Part shown: positions 39,905 to 52,546 of the stretch, piece by piece | How the letters are laid out: each line of letters starts with the position of its first letter | Position numbering within the stretch: the first letter of the stretch is position 1 | Position numbers and translations under genes: made by a program | Assembly: GCA_017590115.1 (NCBI GenBank) | Contig: JAGGNK010006892.1 | Location: forward strand, 17,472,139-17,536,138 | Origin: Montifringilla adamsi | Taxonomy: Eukaryota > Chordata > Aves > Passeriformes > Passeridae | Direction of reading: 5' to 3' | DNA length: 64,000 nucleotides | The notes under the pieces: model-generated | What the model was told of the DNA's origin: nothing | The model's database searches: none | Seen by the model: only the letters and a program-made list of their open reading frames with translations

Positions 39905-42569
39905 CCCCCTCAATTTTTCATCTCGTAATGTTTGGTTCTGCCTTTCTGGTGCAGCTCATACAAACTTTGTCACTTGGCCATGGCTGCAGGAGTGCATACA
40001 GCAGTATTTCCCCCTTTCTGGGTCGAAAAGCACACCACAGTTACCACTTAATTACAAAGTGGGACAAGACCCAGAGGTATCTATCTCTTTCTCCTTCCTC
40101 TTGCTTCCTGAATTTCATGCAAAGCACAGCAACACTCTCCACAGAGGTGCCAGCTGCAATGATCAGGGGACCCAGTTATCATCAATCACTCCTTGGCAGG
40201 AATGCATAGTGCACATCTCCATGCACTACACGAAGCTGGGGAGCAAGCTGAAGCAGACAGAGAATGGTCTGTGGGCCTCCTCAGCACCCTGGCTGATCAG
40301 CAGAACAGGCAACAAAAATCAGAATCTGGAGAAGACATGATTAATGAGAAGATGTCAGGCTCCCATATGGACATTCCCCACTGGTCAGTCTTCAGGCCAC
40401 GTCCTTGTAAACAGTGAACAGAAATGAAGGGACAGGAGAGGTGAAAGCTTGCCAGAGTCACAAATAGAGGCTCATGACACCTTGAGCCTCTTCCCATTAT
40501 TGGTTCTGCTCTACTGGACAAGACAATGTAGAAAAGGTGAGGGACATTTCCAAGTTGGTTTGTTGTTTAGTGGCTGAGGTATAGTACTTCAGCTGACTTT
40601 GGTGGGGGAGAATCCCAACATTCTTGGCACCATACTGCACACCTCATAGCTAGGAGGGCACTCAGGCTGGCAGGATCATGCACTACCTCAGCTCTTCCCA
40701 CGTCCAGTGGGAATGTTTTGAACCTGAGCTACAGCATGCAGATAGAATAAATGTAGGTTGTGCGTACACAAGCCCGTTTGTGTCCTTGTTTGTTCCTAAC
40801 CTCACCGTGTACATGTAATATTAGACATATGCAGAGATCAGCAAAAGAGCTGTGGGAAAAGCAGATTCACAAGACTGAAAACACAGGTAAGAATACACTT
40901 CAGCAATGGGAGTGGCCACGCATCTCAAGTCTTTGCTTGGAAGAAAAAACTTCATGTTCAACCAGTTTACCCAGAAAAGGTATTACCCTTGTCTATCATC
41001 AAATCTCTTGCAAGATAATTTGATACCATTAAATCCACCATACTAAAGCTCCAGACAAAAGGCCCAGAGATCTTGGGAAAACTCTGGGTGAAAGCTGAGA
41101 TTTTTCTTTTCCCTTAGTAACATTTTTGTGCATTCCTTTCAAAACACCTTACATGTACATACAACTTTTTTACCCAGTCTGACTTCTGAGGAGGGAAGGG
41201 ATTTTTCCAAGGGACATTGTTCCTGGAATAAGAGGCAATAAATAGATGATTGATAGTAAGGCTTAAGCAGAGAATAATATTGGGTTCCTGTCTCCCCCTC
41301 ACACTTGGCATTACCTCAATAAAACACCTTCTACCTCCCATTCCCCTCTAAGTACCCATGCACCATAAAGGCCCCATCTGCCTGAGACCTCCACCTTCTG
41401 CTGGCATTTTCCCTGGGCACCAACTAGCAGGACAAAGGGAGAGAAAACAAAGCACTCCCAGACTCTCTCTTCACTGCAGGAGCTGAGGGAAGTGTCACTT
41501 GCAGGGACACCCGTGTGTAGCTGCAACAGTGCAGGGAAGCCCTTGTTTTCACTCCTCAGAGGCACAGCACTAATGCCAGGGGGCTGAGCCATACACAGTC
41601 ACGCAGCACTGTGGCAACCTCACCTAAAGCAGCTGGACTGATCCCTGCACTAAATCAAACTGATTTTGGTTATCTCAGAAAGTGCAAATTGGGAGTGAAA
41701 TGTTTGCCATGGTTGAGGCATTTATGAGGTCTTCCTCCCTCGTGGAATCTGCTGTGGTTTGTCTGAGCTCTGACAAGGATATTTTAATGGAGAAACCAAC
41801 AGGGTTTTCCCACTCTTTGGCCTACTTTTCAAGCTTGGAGGAAAACAGAATCTGTGTGCTCTTTGCCATACTGTTGAAAGAAGCTAAAAGTTTTTCCATA
41901 TCTGAAAGAAAATGGTGAGGGGATTCAGACTTGGGCAGAGGATGCATAATTTAGTTTGCAGGTAAAAGCTCCTATATGAAGGATGCTCTTCTAGAAACAG
42001 TTAAAAAAAATTGCCCAAGCCCCGAGTCTAGGGCAAAAACCTTCAGAAAAATTGTTGGGCAATATCAGAGAGATTATATCCTCACCCTGTCTTCTTGGTA
42101 TGCAGTCTAAAACTGAAGTCTAACACTGTTGTAGTCTTGTCCTTTCTCTAGTTTTCTGTCCAAAATTTTTGATCTTGAGATTTCAGCTTAAGGCACATTT
42201 ATTTCTCAAGGTTTTTGAACACTCTTTCTGAGGAAGAAAGATTTTGATTTGTTCCAATGAGACAAGCTCTCTCATTATTTTTCAATTTCTTTTCACACAA
42301 ACTGTCAAAGCATCTTCTAGGCAGGTCCTGATTTTCTTTTCATTTTTAATAAGAGAGAAGGCTATGATAGACAACAATTTTAATTCTGCAGTAAATGTTT
42401 TTCTTACCAAAATAATGTCAAGCGCACTCTAACATATTTTCTCAACTACATATACACACACTATTTCAGCACCACGAGCTATGCCAACAACTTGACTGAG
42501 TAAAAATTGAAAAAAAGTAAAATCTTGAGTAGCACCGCAAGACAGTCAGTTAAAATTCACTTAACAAAG
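39905..42569. other. FLT3-PAN3 intergenic region, right part
   Basis: Unassigned sequence from the gap to the PAN3 GC island, with duplication copy A at 41889-42050. No coding exon recognised. Confidence 0.7.
41889..42050 (+). repeat. Dispersed duplication, copy A (upstream of PAN3 GC island)
   Basis: About 160 bp that recurs at 44043-44203. The shared core includes GAGGATGCATAATTTAGTTT and AAAGCTCCTATATGAAGGAT. Not a recognised CR1 or LTR. Confidence 0.9.
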
Positions 42570-42930
42570 TTCTCCAAGCTCCGGGGAAAAGCGTTGTTCC
42601 TCATCCCCGACACGCCGCGGTGCTGCCGGAAACAAATAACAACAGCCATGGTGGTGGCGGGGGACCCCGGGCCGCCCGCCCGGCTGCTGCCGTCCCGGGC
42701 GGGCGGACGGGGCTGGGCTGGCTGCCCAGAGGAGACCCGGTCCGCACCGATGGGAAGGAGCGGGCAGGTGTTTTTGGGAGGGTGCTCCTCCTGTGTGGCT
42801 TTAAAGGGGCTCCCGGGCAGCTGTCCATCCGTCCCTCTAGCGCTAGGCTTGGTGTAGGTTCACAGGTATTCCCTACCCGAAGTCAGGCTGGGAGCAGGGA
42901 GGCAGCGCTTTCCCGAGCGGTACCCTTGGA
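42570..42930 (+). promoter_or_regulatory. PAN3: GC-rich island, probable PAN3 promoter area
   Basis: A short GC-rich and CpG-rich block lies 12 kb upstream of PAN3 exon 2 and reads away from FLT3, the position expected for the PAN3 start. It holds an ATG in good context at 42,648 that opens a 69-codon frame (MVVAGDPGPPARLLPS and onward), but this does not resemble PAN3 and its possible donor at 42,767 has the wrong phase for exon 2. I see no CCCH zinc-finger codons. It may be the edge of the true PAN3 island or an alternative 5' exon. Confidence 0.5.
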
Positions 42931-43044
42931 TGGGTCTTCCGAGCAGCGTATATTGAGTGTCGGCTCTTGGAAGTTTGAAATGCTCCAGCTAAAATACAGC
43001 ATTAAAATTACGGAAAAAATTTATAAGTTGCGATTCACTTCATC

Positions 43045-43253
43045 ATGAGAAAGAATTGCCTTACGTTGAGGGTGGCAGAGCATTGGAACAGGCTGCCCAG
43101 GGAGATTATGGAGTCTCCCTGTCTGGAAACATTCAAACCCCACCTGGACAGATTTCTGTGTAACCTGCTGTAGGTGATCCTGCCTTGGCAGAGGGATTGA
43201 GCTAGATGATCCCCAGATCCCTTCCAACCTTAATGTTACTATGCTTCTGTGAT
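43045..43253 (+). mobile_element. CR1 LINE 3' end in PAN3 intron 1
   Basis: Text GGAACAGGCTGCCCAGGGAG, CCACCTGGACAGATTTCTGT and GAGCTAGATGATCCCCAGAT, ending TATGCTTCTGTGAT, is a CR1 3' end in the same orientation as PAN3. Confidence 0.88.
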
Positions 43254-43929
43254 AGATGTCTGTGTTATTTACTACTGTGAGCAGAAATTGTTTCAAAATC
43301 TTTTTCTGAGCTTTTCCAACCCTTATGTGCAGCCCTTTTTCAAATGGTGAGAGTTCAGATGGCTTGTATGTCACGCAGAGCTGCACTGCTGTTGCTGGTT
43401 GGTGTTGCATCCCCCTGATGTGCAGGCCAGTAGTTAGATGGAGCTTGCAGTGAACTGATTTTAATAACCATTTGTTTTGTAGGAGAAGCAGCATTTGGCA
43501 GGCTAGGGAAACATGCTCCTTGAGAAAAGCCGTGCCTCTTTACGCGAGTATATTAAGCTTGGCTGCAGTATTGATTTTTGACAGAAATGTGGCATTTATT
43601 TACATTAAATGCTTTGGCTACTAAATGGTCACAACCATATTTTTTTCTGAAATTAAGACACAGCCATGCTGAACATCCTGTATGTAGGTTTTTAGTGCTT
43701 GATAAATCTTTCAGGGTCCTGCAGTTGTTGTTTTGCCAGGTGTGGTGAGCTTGTGCTGCTGAGTATTATCTCTGTAGTTGGTAGCTTCTCAGTGTCTTAC
43801 ATTTACACAACACTGTCATGTCTCCCCTTTCAGAAGGAGCCTTTAATATACTACTGCATAAGGCTTTCTATTAAAAGTCTTCCAGATTTTTGTTGAACTT
43901 AAGCTATTCAAGCTGAAGGCTCTCTTGCC

Positions 43930-43953
43930 TTTTTTTTTTTTTTTTTTTTTTTT
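43930..43953 (+). repeat. Poly(T) tract (24 bases)
   Basis: Uninterrupted T run in PAN3 intron 1, about 90 bases before duplication copy B. Confidence 0.95.
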
Positions 43954-44042
43954 AATTAAATAGAAATATGTTGGAGGGATTCAGCAGCAATAAGTCAGTC
44001 TTTGCTAATTTTTCATTTGGACAGAGTTTGGTGTGAAACATA

Positions 44043-44203
44043 CTTTTTCCCTGTGGGAAACAAAATGGTTAGGAGATTCAGACTTGGAGAGAGGATGCAT
44101 AATTTAGTTTGCAGCTAAAAGCTCCTATATGAAGGATGCTCTTCCAAGAAACAGTTAAAAAGTTGCCTGAGCCCTGAATCTAACGCAAAAACCTTCAGAA
44201 TTT
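44043..44203 (+). repeat. Dispersed duplication, copy B (downstream of PAN3 GC island)
   Basis: Second copy of the block at 41889-42050, same orientation, roughly 90 percent identical in the core by eye, 2.15 kb away on the other side of the GC-rich island. Confidence 0.9.
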
Positions 44204-47200
44204 GTGTGTGCTTGGGGGTTGCTACTGCTGAGCAGTCAAATAATTTGAAACACTTGCTTCTATTGAAGATGCTTGCTGCAGTTGTACCCAGTTGAGGAGT
44301 GAGGGCTCCAAGAATGGATAAATCCGCTACGATGCTGTCAGTGGCTGCCTGCTGGGAAGGCCACATCGCTTGTTGTAGGGGGCAAAAGCTTCCACTGGTG
44401 GATCTTGAAGGACACTGGGTAGGAAAAGAGCCCAGAAACAAAGGACAGGGAAATTAAAGTTGAAAAACCAGGAAATGGGCCTAATCTCACTTCTAAACTT
44501 TGCTTTGGGATGCATTTGTGAAAAAAATAAGGAAAATAATCCTTAAAAGTCTGAAGTTGATATGTGTATGTACTGACAAGCTAGTATCTAAATTCCTTAC
44601 CTTGCTGGTGGCCTGTGGTGTTAACAGTATGATTTACAAGTAGATGGAATGAAAGTTTTATTTCTGTGGATGTAGGAAGTAAGACACAAAGTCATATTAA
44701 AAACGTTCTGAGGTTAAGAATGTGAAAGTGGGAATTGCCAAAAATCACCTGCCTGTACAGTCACTGACTGTCTAATTCAGAAGAATTTGATAGTCTTAAG
44801 GTGACTGTGGATGCCACCTTCTCTTGCTCCTTCCTCACTGGACACCAGCCTCATTCAGTGCACAGAGGAGATAATGCTCATTGACTAATTAACTGGGTAG
44901 TCCTATTTATTGTTAAAAGTGGGTCAGTGCCTCATTCCAACATGCGTGTTTCACTAATCCTGCTTTGAGTACAGGATTATTAATTTACTTATAGGTTTTT
45001 CTGTGGTAATCACAAGGGCTCCCCAAATACCAACTTATTTTCACCACATGGGTGGTAAGAATGTTGATGATGAGGAGATGGTGAGCAGTGAAAAGGCAAG
45101 AAATATTCCAGTGTGGAACTATTTCACTATTAGAGTATGAAGAGGAATGAGCAGCTGACATACTCAGAGCTAACCAGGAGGAGTTTCTCAGGTGATATGT
45201 GGTTAAGCTATTCTGTGCGCATAGATGTTTGGAGTGCTAACATCTGACAGAATTCCAGAAGTGATCAGATAGTCTTGGAAGAAAACTCTCCTTGGGATTA
45301 TTAAATACAAAAAATCCCTGTCTCTGGATCAGACTCATCTTCCCCTATATATATATGGCTGAAAGCCTGCTGGGAAATCCTGCTTTATCCTTGCCTCATA
45401 CTTATGCTTTTGTCCCCATAGCTACTGTTGTCCAGTGTCAGAGATGATGAGGTCTTGGGCTTAATGTGGCTTTGGCTTGATGGTGTGGAGTTTTATGTTC
45501 CTGGGGGGCAAGACTGACCATGCCCATGAGCTGCACCCACTCTCAGAAGGCAGCACTGCTGCTCACTGCCCCCAAACTATTTGACATGGAGCACATGTTC
45601 AAAGCACCATTTCTGCTTCTTCAGTCTTTTGCACGGTTCACCTTCCAAGAGTAAGGTGGCCAGCTGACTGCATACAGAATAGGGAATGTAGTTGATATTG
45701 CCTATCTAAAATTTTATTTAGAAACATTAATCCTTTTTACATAGAACTTCTGTTACAAAATAAGGGGAAAAGGAAAATAATGCATTTTCTCCAAATTTGG
45801 TAGCTACTTAAATTTGCTCATGGTGCTTTTCTAATAGATGTATGTCCCACATGTCTAAAGGCTATAAAAGAAGCAGAGGTGGAGGAATGACTGGTACTTG
45901 CTTTTTAGGGGAAAATATGTTTGATTAACAGGATTTAAAGGAGTAGCTTATGGAACGAGAGCATGATAGCATGAAGAATTTCTCTTCTTGTATGTCCTCT
46001 CCATTCTCTGTGGCGCTTTGCAGCTTCTGTAACCAGCAGACGAGCAGCCTGCTTTGCTGCATGCTGTGGGCCCGTTCCCAGGCTGCCATCCCTTCTCAGT
46101 GCTGCCTGAGGAAAGGTCTAGAGGGAGGTATTGTGATATTAAAATGTATCATGCCGATACCTAGGCCAGATAAGTTAAAAGTTGTATGGACAGCTGCCTT
46201 TGTATTTGTTAGCTTTCAGGTAGTTGAACAGTGTAATATTCTTTTGTATGTAGATCTCATATATTCATAGATACAAGCTGAAGTATGGCTCCAAACATTT
46301 GCTAATTTTTGCCCCGCTTTGTGAAGAACTGTGAAGTTCATAATACATAGTACTCTCCCTGTCTTCTGGCTTCTGATTCCTATAAAGCCCTGGGCTGCTG
46401 AGCTGAGGAGTGCTGGGTGTGCTCTGGGCCCAGTGGCAGCCACGGAGCTGTGAGGAGCTGGCCACTGCAGCAGTGCTGCTGCTATGTGAGTTTCCAGTGT
46501 CAGAGCCTAGCCCACCCTCTCATATGACGTTTGCATCTGGTTCTCTGCTAGAAAGCCTTTTACAAAAGCCCTCCTAGGAAATCTGTAGTTGGAAAACAGG
46601 TCTGTGTTTCTGCAAGGTGGCATTTTTCTGTGGCTGCTGAGAACAGCCCATCTGTGAATAGACTTTTATTGCCAGCCTGCAAGAAGGTGGAAAGGGACAT
46701 CAAGACTTGGCATGTGTTGGTTGGGTATGTTTGTTTTCACAGCGCTAATATAAACATTATTTCTGTTTTCACAGCCAACCATCTGCATGTTGTGTCCAGT
46801 CAGGGCAGTAGTGGCCACTGCTGTAGCAATTCCATATGCATTTGCTCCATGTTTGGTTTAGTGAGCATTACAGCTTAGGTTTTGTGACATCCCTAAATAC
46901 ATTAGGGTTGGAGTGGAAAGACATAGGCATTTGCGAATGTTCTTGTTTTTAAAGGGTGCTTGATTCTTTACCAGTATGTTCCTTTTTAAACAAGATGGAG
47001 CAGCTGATATAGAAAAAATGGAAAGACAGCTATTCGTCAAAACTAATACTAAAGGTAATCTGTTGGATTACATTTCTTAATGCAGTGAAACTGGTCAGGG
47101 TTTTTCTAAATGTGGATTTTTCTTATTTTCGGTAACATTTCAGTATTTACAAGTTGAAGTGTTTAGAAATAGTTATATGAAACTTTTAAGTACAAGTATA

Positions 47201-47687
47201 GTTGCAGTATGTCACATACTCTTCACTTTTCCTGGGATTTGTTCCTTCTCCACTTCTGTGGAGAAAGTACATGTTATAGTAAAGGTGTATGGTTGAGAAT
47301 TCTTTTTCCAAACATGTTTGTACTTTCTGTGAGTGATGCTATGTTAGTTGTGTACCTCAATTGGTTGTTTTTTTTTTTTTTTCCTTTAGAGGTACCTCCC
47401 TCTTTAATTTTCATTATGCCTTTTCCAGGAGTTGACAGATCACACAATTTTCATCTTGTTTTGTTCTGAATATCTTTAAGAAATGGGAAAAAAATTCTTA
47501 GCATATGGAGACCTATACAATTGAGAATTGAAGAGTGAAACCAATAACCTCTTAGAGATGCATGAGAGGAAATGAAAGTTACTGAGTTCACTTAATCACT
47601 ATTTGTCTCATATGTCAGCTCCAGAAATGAGGCAATTAGACATGGGTTTTCTTTTTGCTTTTATGTTTTTCATGTGGAAATAACAGA

Positions 47688-47735
47688 ATCACAGAATATT
47701 CTGAGTTGGAAGAGACCCACAAGGATCTGTAAAGT
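47688..47735 (-). mobile_element. Short CR1 3' tip
   Basis: AGAATCACAGAATATTCTGA followed by GTTGGAAGAGACCCACAAGG is the reverse complement of a CR1 3' terminus. Only about 48 bases remain. Confidence 0.7.
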
Positions 47736-50700
47736 GAATGGCCCATAGGAGGAAAATGATTCGGGAGAGCTATGGAAAAAGAAAGAGAAGGAAAAATTTC
47801 TCCATCTGAAAAGTTATTTCAGATTTTGAAGGCAGTGAAACTTAAAAATTATTCTATTAATTTGCTTTCATTTTATAATGTTTTTTTCTTATTGCATAGG
47901 AAATCATTCAGAGTTCAACTATTTCACAAGAATTGTGGATATCTGAGGAGTATTGGTAATTCCTTGTTTCTGGTAGGACCCACCCTGTGCCAGGTACTGA
48001 AGAATACAGTAGCACTATGGAAAGGAGCGTGAGTGTGGGGGTTGTTATGTTATAGAAGCAAACTCTCTGCTATATCTTAGTAATGGGAAGCTTGTTTTTC
48101 AAGACTGCGGACGTCCCTGTTTAATTTCTGTCTAGCAGGTATTAGAAACTGATTTTTTTTTTTTTAGGTATTGCTGTAGGAGTGGGCCTTCAGGAATTAT
48201 TTGAATGTCCAGAAAGTAGTGACTCTGAGGATTAGCTCGGAAAGGTTTCCATGCTTCCAGCTAGAAGCAAATTTACACTGTTGTGGGTAAAGTGGGCAAA
48301 TGGTGAGGCTAGGGTTATAGACACAAGCATTTCTATAGAACCTCCAAAGCAGAAAAAATAATCTTGGTTTTGAGGTAGCTGATGAAAAGGGGTCAGTGCA
48401 GGGATAGATAGTAAGCTGATGTGGCTGATGTTTTCCTGATTTGTTGCTTTCTAGTAAAGATGTTATGCTTTATGTCACCAGAAGAATGGTGTGGTGAATC
48501 ACTGTGTGTGTATGACCATGACTTTAAATCAATCACACTGTTTTGTGTATGTAGGCTTCATGAGTCTTTCAGTAGTTAAAAAAGCTCCAATCATGTGGTT
48601 GCCTTGTTTGATTCTCAAAGATATTTCGTGCTTAGAACTTACTTGTATTTTTAATTTGCTTTTTAACAGCCTTTTACTCATGACCTTTTTAAAATTTGAG
48701 AATAGAGCTATAGAAACAAAGCACAGATATATAAAGGTGGGAGCAGAGGCTCACATTATACTAGTTGTTGTCAAATTGGTCATACAATGTGTGATTCCTG
48801 TAGTTTATGGATAGTCTGTCAACTTCAGTTGATCTGCTGCTGAGGCAAGTGGCAGGAAGACTTTATTCCTTTCTTCTATGCATTCTCCCATCTTCTGTGA
48901 AAAATATCCTTATGTTCTCTTCAGGTTATCTGCACATGCTTCATGCAGGTTTTTTTAATAAAAAGTTGAGTTTTCGTTGGAGGCTATTAAAACAAAACTT
49001 TAAATGTTTGAAAAATTGATGCAGTTTATTGAATAGCTCAGTGCAATTTTTTAGGAATTGTAAAAGATCTTGGAGAGGGTTAGCTCTGAAAGCTATGGTA
49101 TTAAATAGTTGTATCACTTTAAATTGCTGTTTTTGATAACAGAGTAGTTCTGATTACTCTTTTGAGAAAGTATCAACTTTAATTTGTATTATCACTGTGC
49201 TTTTGGATTTGGTCCATGAGGAGGAGTGTGGCTGCTCTAGACTCTGTAACAAGACTTACAGAGCAGAAGGATGGCACCTATCACCTGTGCTGTTTTTCTG
49301 TCTTCATCAGATGCTTCATCTTCATCAGATGCTTCTATGATATATATAAAAAAAGACAGCCCAGCCATTTACTATTATGGTAAAGATAGCTGTTTTCCTT
49401 TTCTTGCCCATGAATATCTCGTGGCGTAGTGGGAGTGTTTGTAAATAAGGCAGCGTTTCCCAAACTGTTTTGCTTCCTGTCTGCCTCTCAGCCAACTTGG
49501 TTCATTTGTGCTGTCCGCTCTCCGACTGCACTCTGTCACAGTGTCCTAACCCAGGCGTGTGCTTTCATTTTTGCCTCTCATGCCTGGAAGCATTGTTCGT
49601 TTTCTTTGTCTGTGCCTCTATTTCAGAGTTTCCTAGTCTGTGTTTCCAAAGCATTGCATTAAACGAGAGAGGTAAAAAACAGTAGAGAATCCAATTTCCC
49701 TAACAAGTTCCAAGTAGGAGCACTGTAGAGAAAATAGCACTGAGGTGTACAAGTGAGGTTAGCACCACCAGCACAGGATTTCCTGGTGTACAGGAATGTA
49801 CATGTCAGTACGAAAAGAAAAACGAGTGTGAGCTCCTCTGACACCTTGGTGCTTCTGGGTGACTGCAAGGACACAAATCTTAAATTACTTCCTTAGATAA
49901 GCTTTGTATAAATGTTTTATTGTTTTTGTCTCAATATTAGGATAGCTGTCTCTGTAAATCCTCTGGAGATATGGCACTCTAGTTTTTACTGCTTTATATC
50001 TAGTTGAGATAACACCTTGTCCTTAGGATGCACATGTATGCAGTGAAGCTATGATTCATTTTACCAGCACGTGAAAAGTGCACTGTTGCTGTGCTGAGAG
50101 TTTAAATCAAGATTATATATAAACTTTTTACCCAGCCTAAAAACAACTGTACATTTAGGAAAAAAAGTACTAATAGCAAAATGAATTCTTTCAATCCATG
50201 TTTTATTACCTTGCCAGAAGTCTTTAAAATATTGTTTTGAAAATTGTCAGCTAAATCTGTTGTGGCCTTGTTTTAGCCCATTCACTTTGGGAGTAATATA
50301 TCACATTATTGGAACAGATCCTTTTTTGTATTACGAGCAGTGTCTGAGATCATCAGTGCTGATACTGGGTTCATAAAAGAAGTAGTCTAGGATAATAGAG
50401 TATTTGTTTACTGGTTAGTGAAATCATGGAATGAAAATATTAGAAAATCTTTTCAGATAGTATTAATGTTCTGACAGTGTTAGTGTTAGACAATACAAGC
50501 ATTAAACTAAAATTCACTGAAACTGACCCCTTCAGTTGAAGCACATGTGCTGTGTTCATGGCAGTACTACTCGAGCCCTTAAGCTGTGATGAGATACTTT
50601 GTTTCTGAAAAATGTCATTGTAATGACTAAGGCAAAAGTAACTATCTTTTCTTTTTTTTTTTTTTTCCTCTTTGGTGTCTGCATCTGGCAGGAAGCCTAC

Positions 50701-52375
50701 TTTCTGCTAAAATTCTGTGGGTGAGGAATTATATAAGAAGATATTTATTTTTAATTGCAGTTGTCACATTAAGCTGCAGTGTTACTCACCAAGCAAGAAA
50801 AGTATTAGATAATGTGTATAAAAAGTTGAAAATTTTGCCTTAATTTCTCAAAACGCTCTATTTAATTTCTTTCTAGAATTGCCAGGATGTATCTTCTGTC
50901 TTGAATATTGATGGAATTTAGAAATTTGTTCTGTTTTCACACAGCTGCTTACATAATGTGCTAGCATTTTTTTTTTCCTCTGGATTCTTTGTTGTTCACT
51001 TGCACATCCGTCTTTACTCAGACCTGCCTGGTCAGCCTTTCTGCTTTTATAAGGAAGTTTTTGCTTCTGTCCAAGAAGAGCCTGTTGAAAATATGTACAG
51101 CTTCAGTGCATGGATAGTGCTGCTGCACAACAGAAAGGCTTATTCCTTTAACAAAAAATAGCTAATTCAGGGTTTTCCTAAAATTGCCTAAACTTAATGA
51201 AGTTGTAATCAATGTCTTAAAAGAGAAAAGACAGACATCAGAAGTTCATTGGTATTTTAATAGCATGGTGTATGGAATGTTTTAAAGTGTTTGCTTACAA
51301 TTGTTCTGTAGGAAAGATTTGGATGTATAAATCAAATACAGGGACTGATGTGAATTAGTAAACACATAAGAATAAAAACTTTATGAGGACTAGAGGTTTG
51401 TTTTTCCAGCCTAGGCTTCCACTTTCTTAATACCACACTGCTCGTATGGTAAAGTGTGCCCACTTCTGCAGACCTTTTATGGGTTGCTTATGGTAAATAA
51501 TTTTTCTCAGCTACTGTGGTCTTCAAGAAGCAAGTGAGAATTTCTGATTTGCTAAATGTATGGCAGAAGGAGGAGAAAGTTGTGTACTTCTCATAGAGAA
51601 GGCCAGGTGGCAAATACAGTAAAAATGCTTTGGCTGTTCAGGTATTTGCTGGGCTATTAGCAAATACCTATTTGCTGGGCTGTCAGCAGTGTAAAAGCTG
51701 AATGTCCCTTTGAACAGAAATGGAGTATGTATTGAACACTTTTTTTTCACTATATAAGTCATGCAAGAATTACTTTTTTGTCTTTTCTGCAGGCTTAATT
51801 TTCTTCCTAATTGCTACAGGAAAGTCACTTTAAGGAAGCTAGTATTGAATTTTCTTTTGAAGGCAATAGTTATACTTGCCACTTCTAGAGCATTCTGTTC
51901 TAAACCTGAGCTGCCAAGAAAACTCCATTTCTCCAATGAGTGTACTTTTGCTGGTTTTCTTTTGATTGTTCCAGTTGAATTTGCTTTCTTGTGCTCTGGG
52001 TCCCCCTGCTAGCGGTATGTTTCTAGAGTTTGGAAGAGGACAATAAAAATCCTTGGTGTTGAAGGCCATTTTGAAATTGCTGTGGTAGCAGTGGAACTTA
52101 GTGCTGCGAAGGTGGGTCAGCACTGGAGTACAGCAATTTGTTGGAGTGGCACAAGGAGGCTGATTGGTATGGCCAAACCATAGCACTTCAGTACAGAGAT
52201 GATCTTCCTGCAGCTAGATAAAAGGAAATGTTCTCGAGTAGCTTCTGCTGTTTGAAGTGCCCAGTTAGATATCGCTGCGCCAATAGCCTAAATTGTAGCT
52301 TTGAGCAGCTTTAAGTGTCTTGGATAGGCTTGCGTAGCAAATTCCAGCAGTAGAAAGGCTGCAGTGTCAAAGATC

Positions 52376-52546
52376 GCAGCAGCAGCTTCAGCCTTGCTCA
52401 GCTCTGAGGTTGCAGCCCAAAGCCTGCTCCTGCCTGCAGCTTGACCTGCCTGCCACTGAAGGTGCAGCAGCAGCTTCAGCCTTGCTCAGCTCTTGCAGCC
52501 CAAAGCCTGCTCCTGCCTGCAGCTTGACCTGCCTGCCACTGAAGGT
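52376..52546 (+). repeat. Tandem duplication of an 83-88 bp unit
   Basis: Copy 1 is 52376-52463 and copy 2 is 52464-52546. They begin GCAGCAGCAGCTTCAGCCTT and end CACTGAAGGT. Copy 2 lacks five bases (GAGGT) present in copy 1; otherwise they are the same by eye. PAN3 intron 1. Confidence 0.93.

Noticed and set aside
39384..40340. Long open frames across the gap
   Set aside because: They exist only because N bases contain no stops.
51839..52186. 115-codon minus-strand frame in PAN3 intron 1
   Set aside because: No domain, signal or family similarity visible; a frame of this size is expected by chance in 64 kb.
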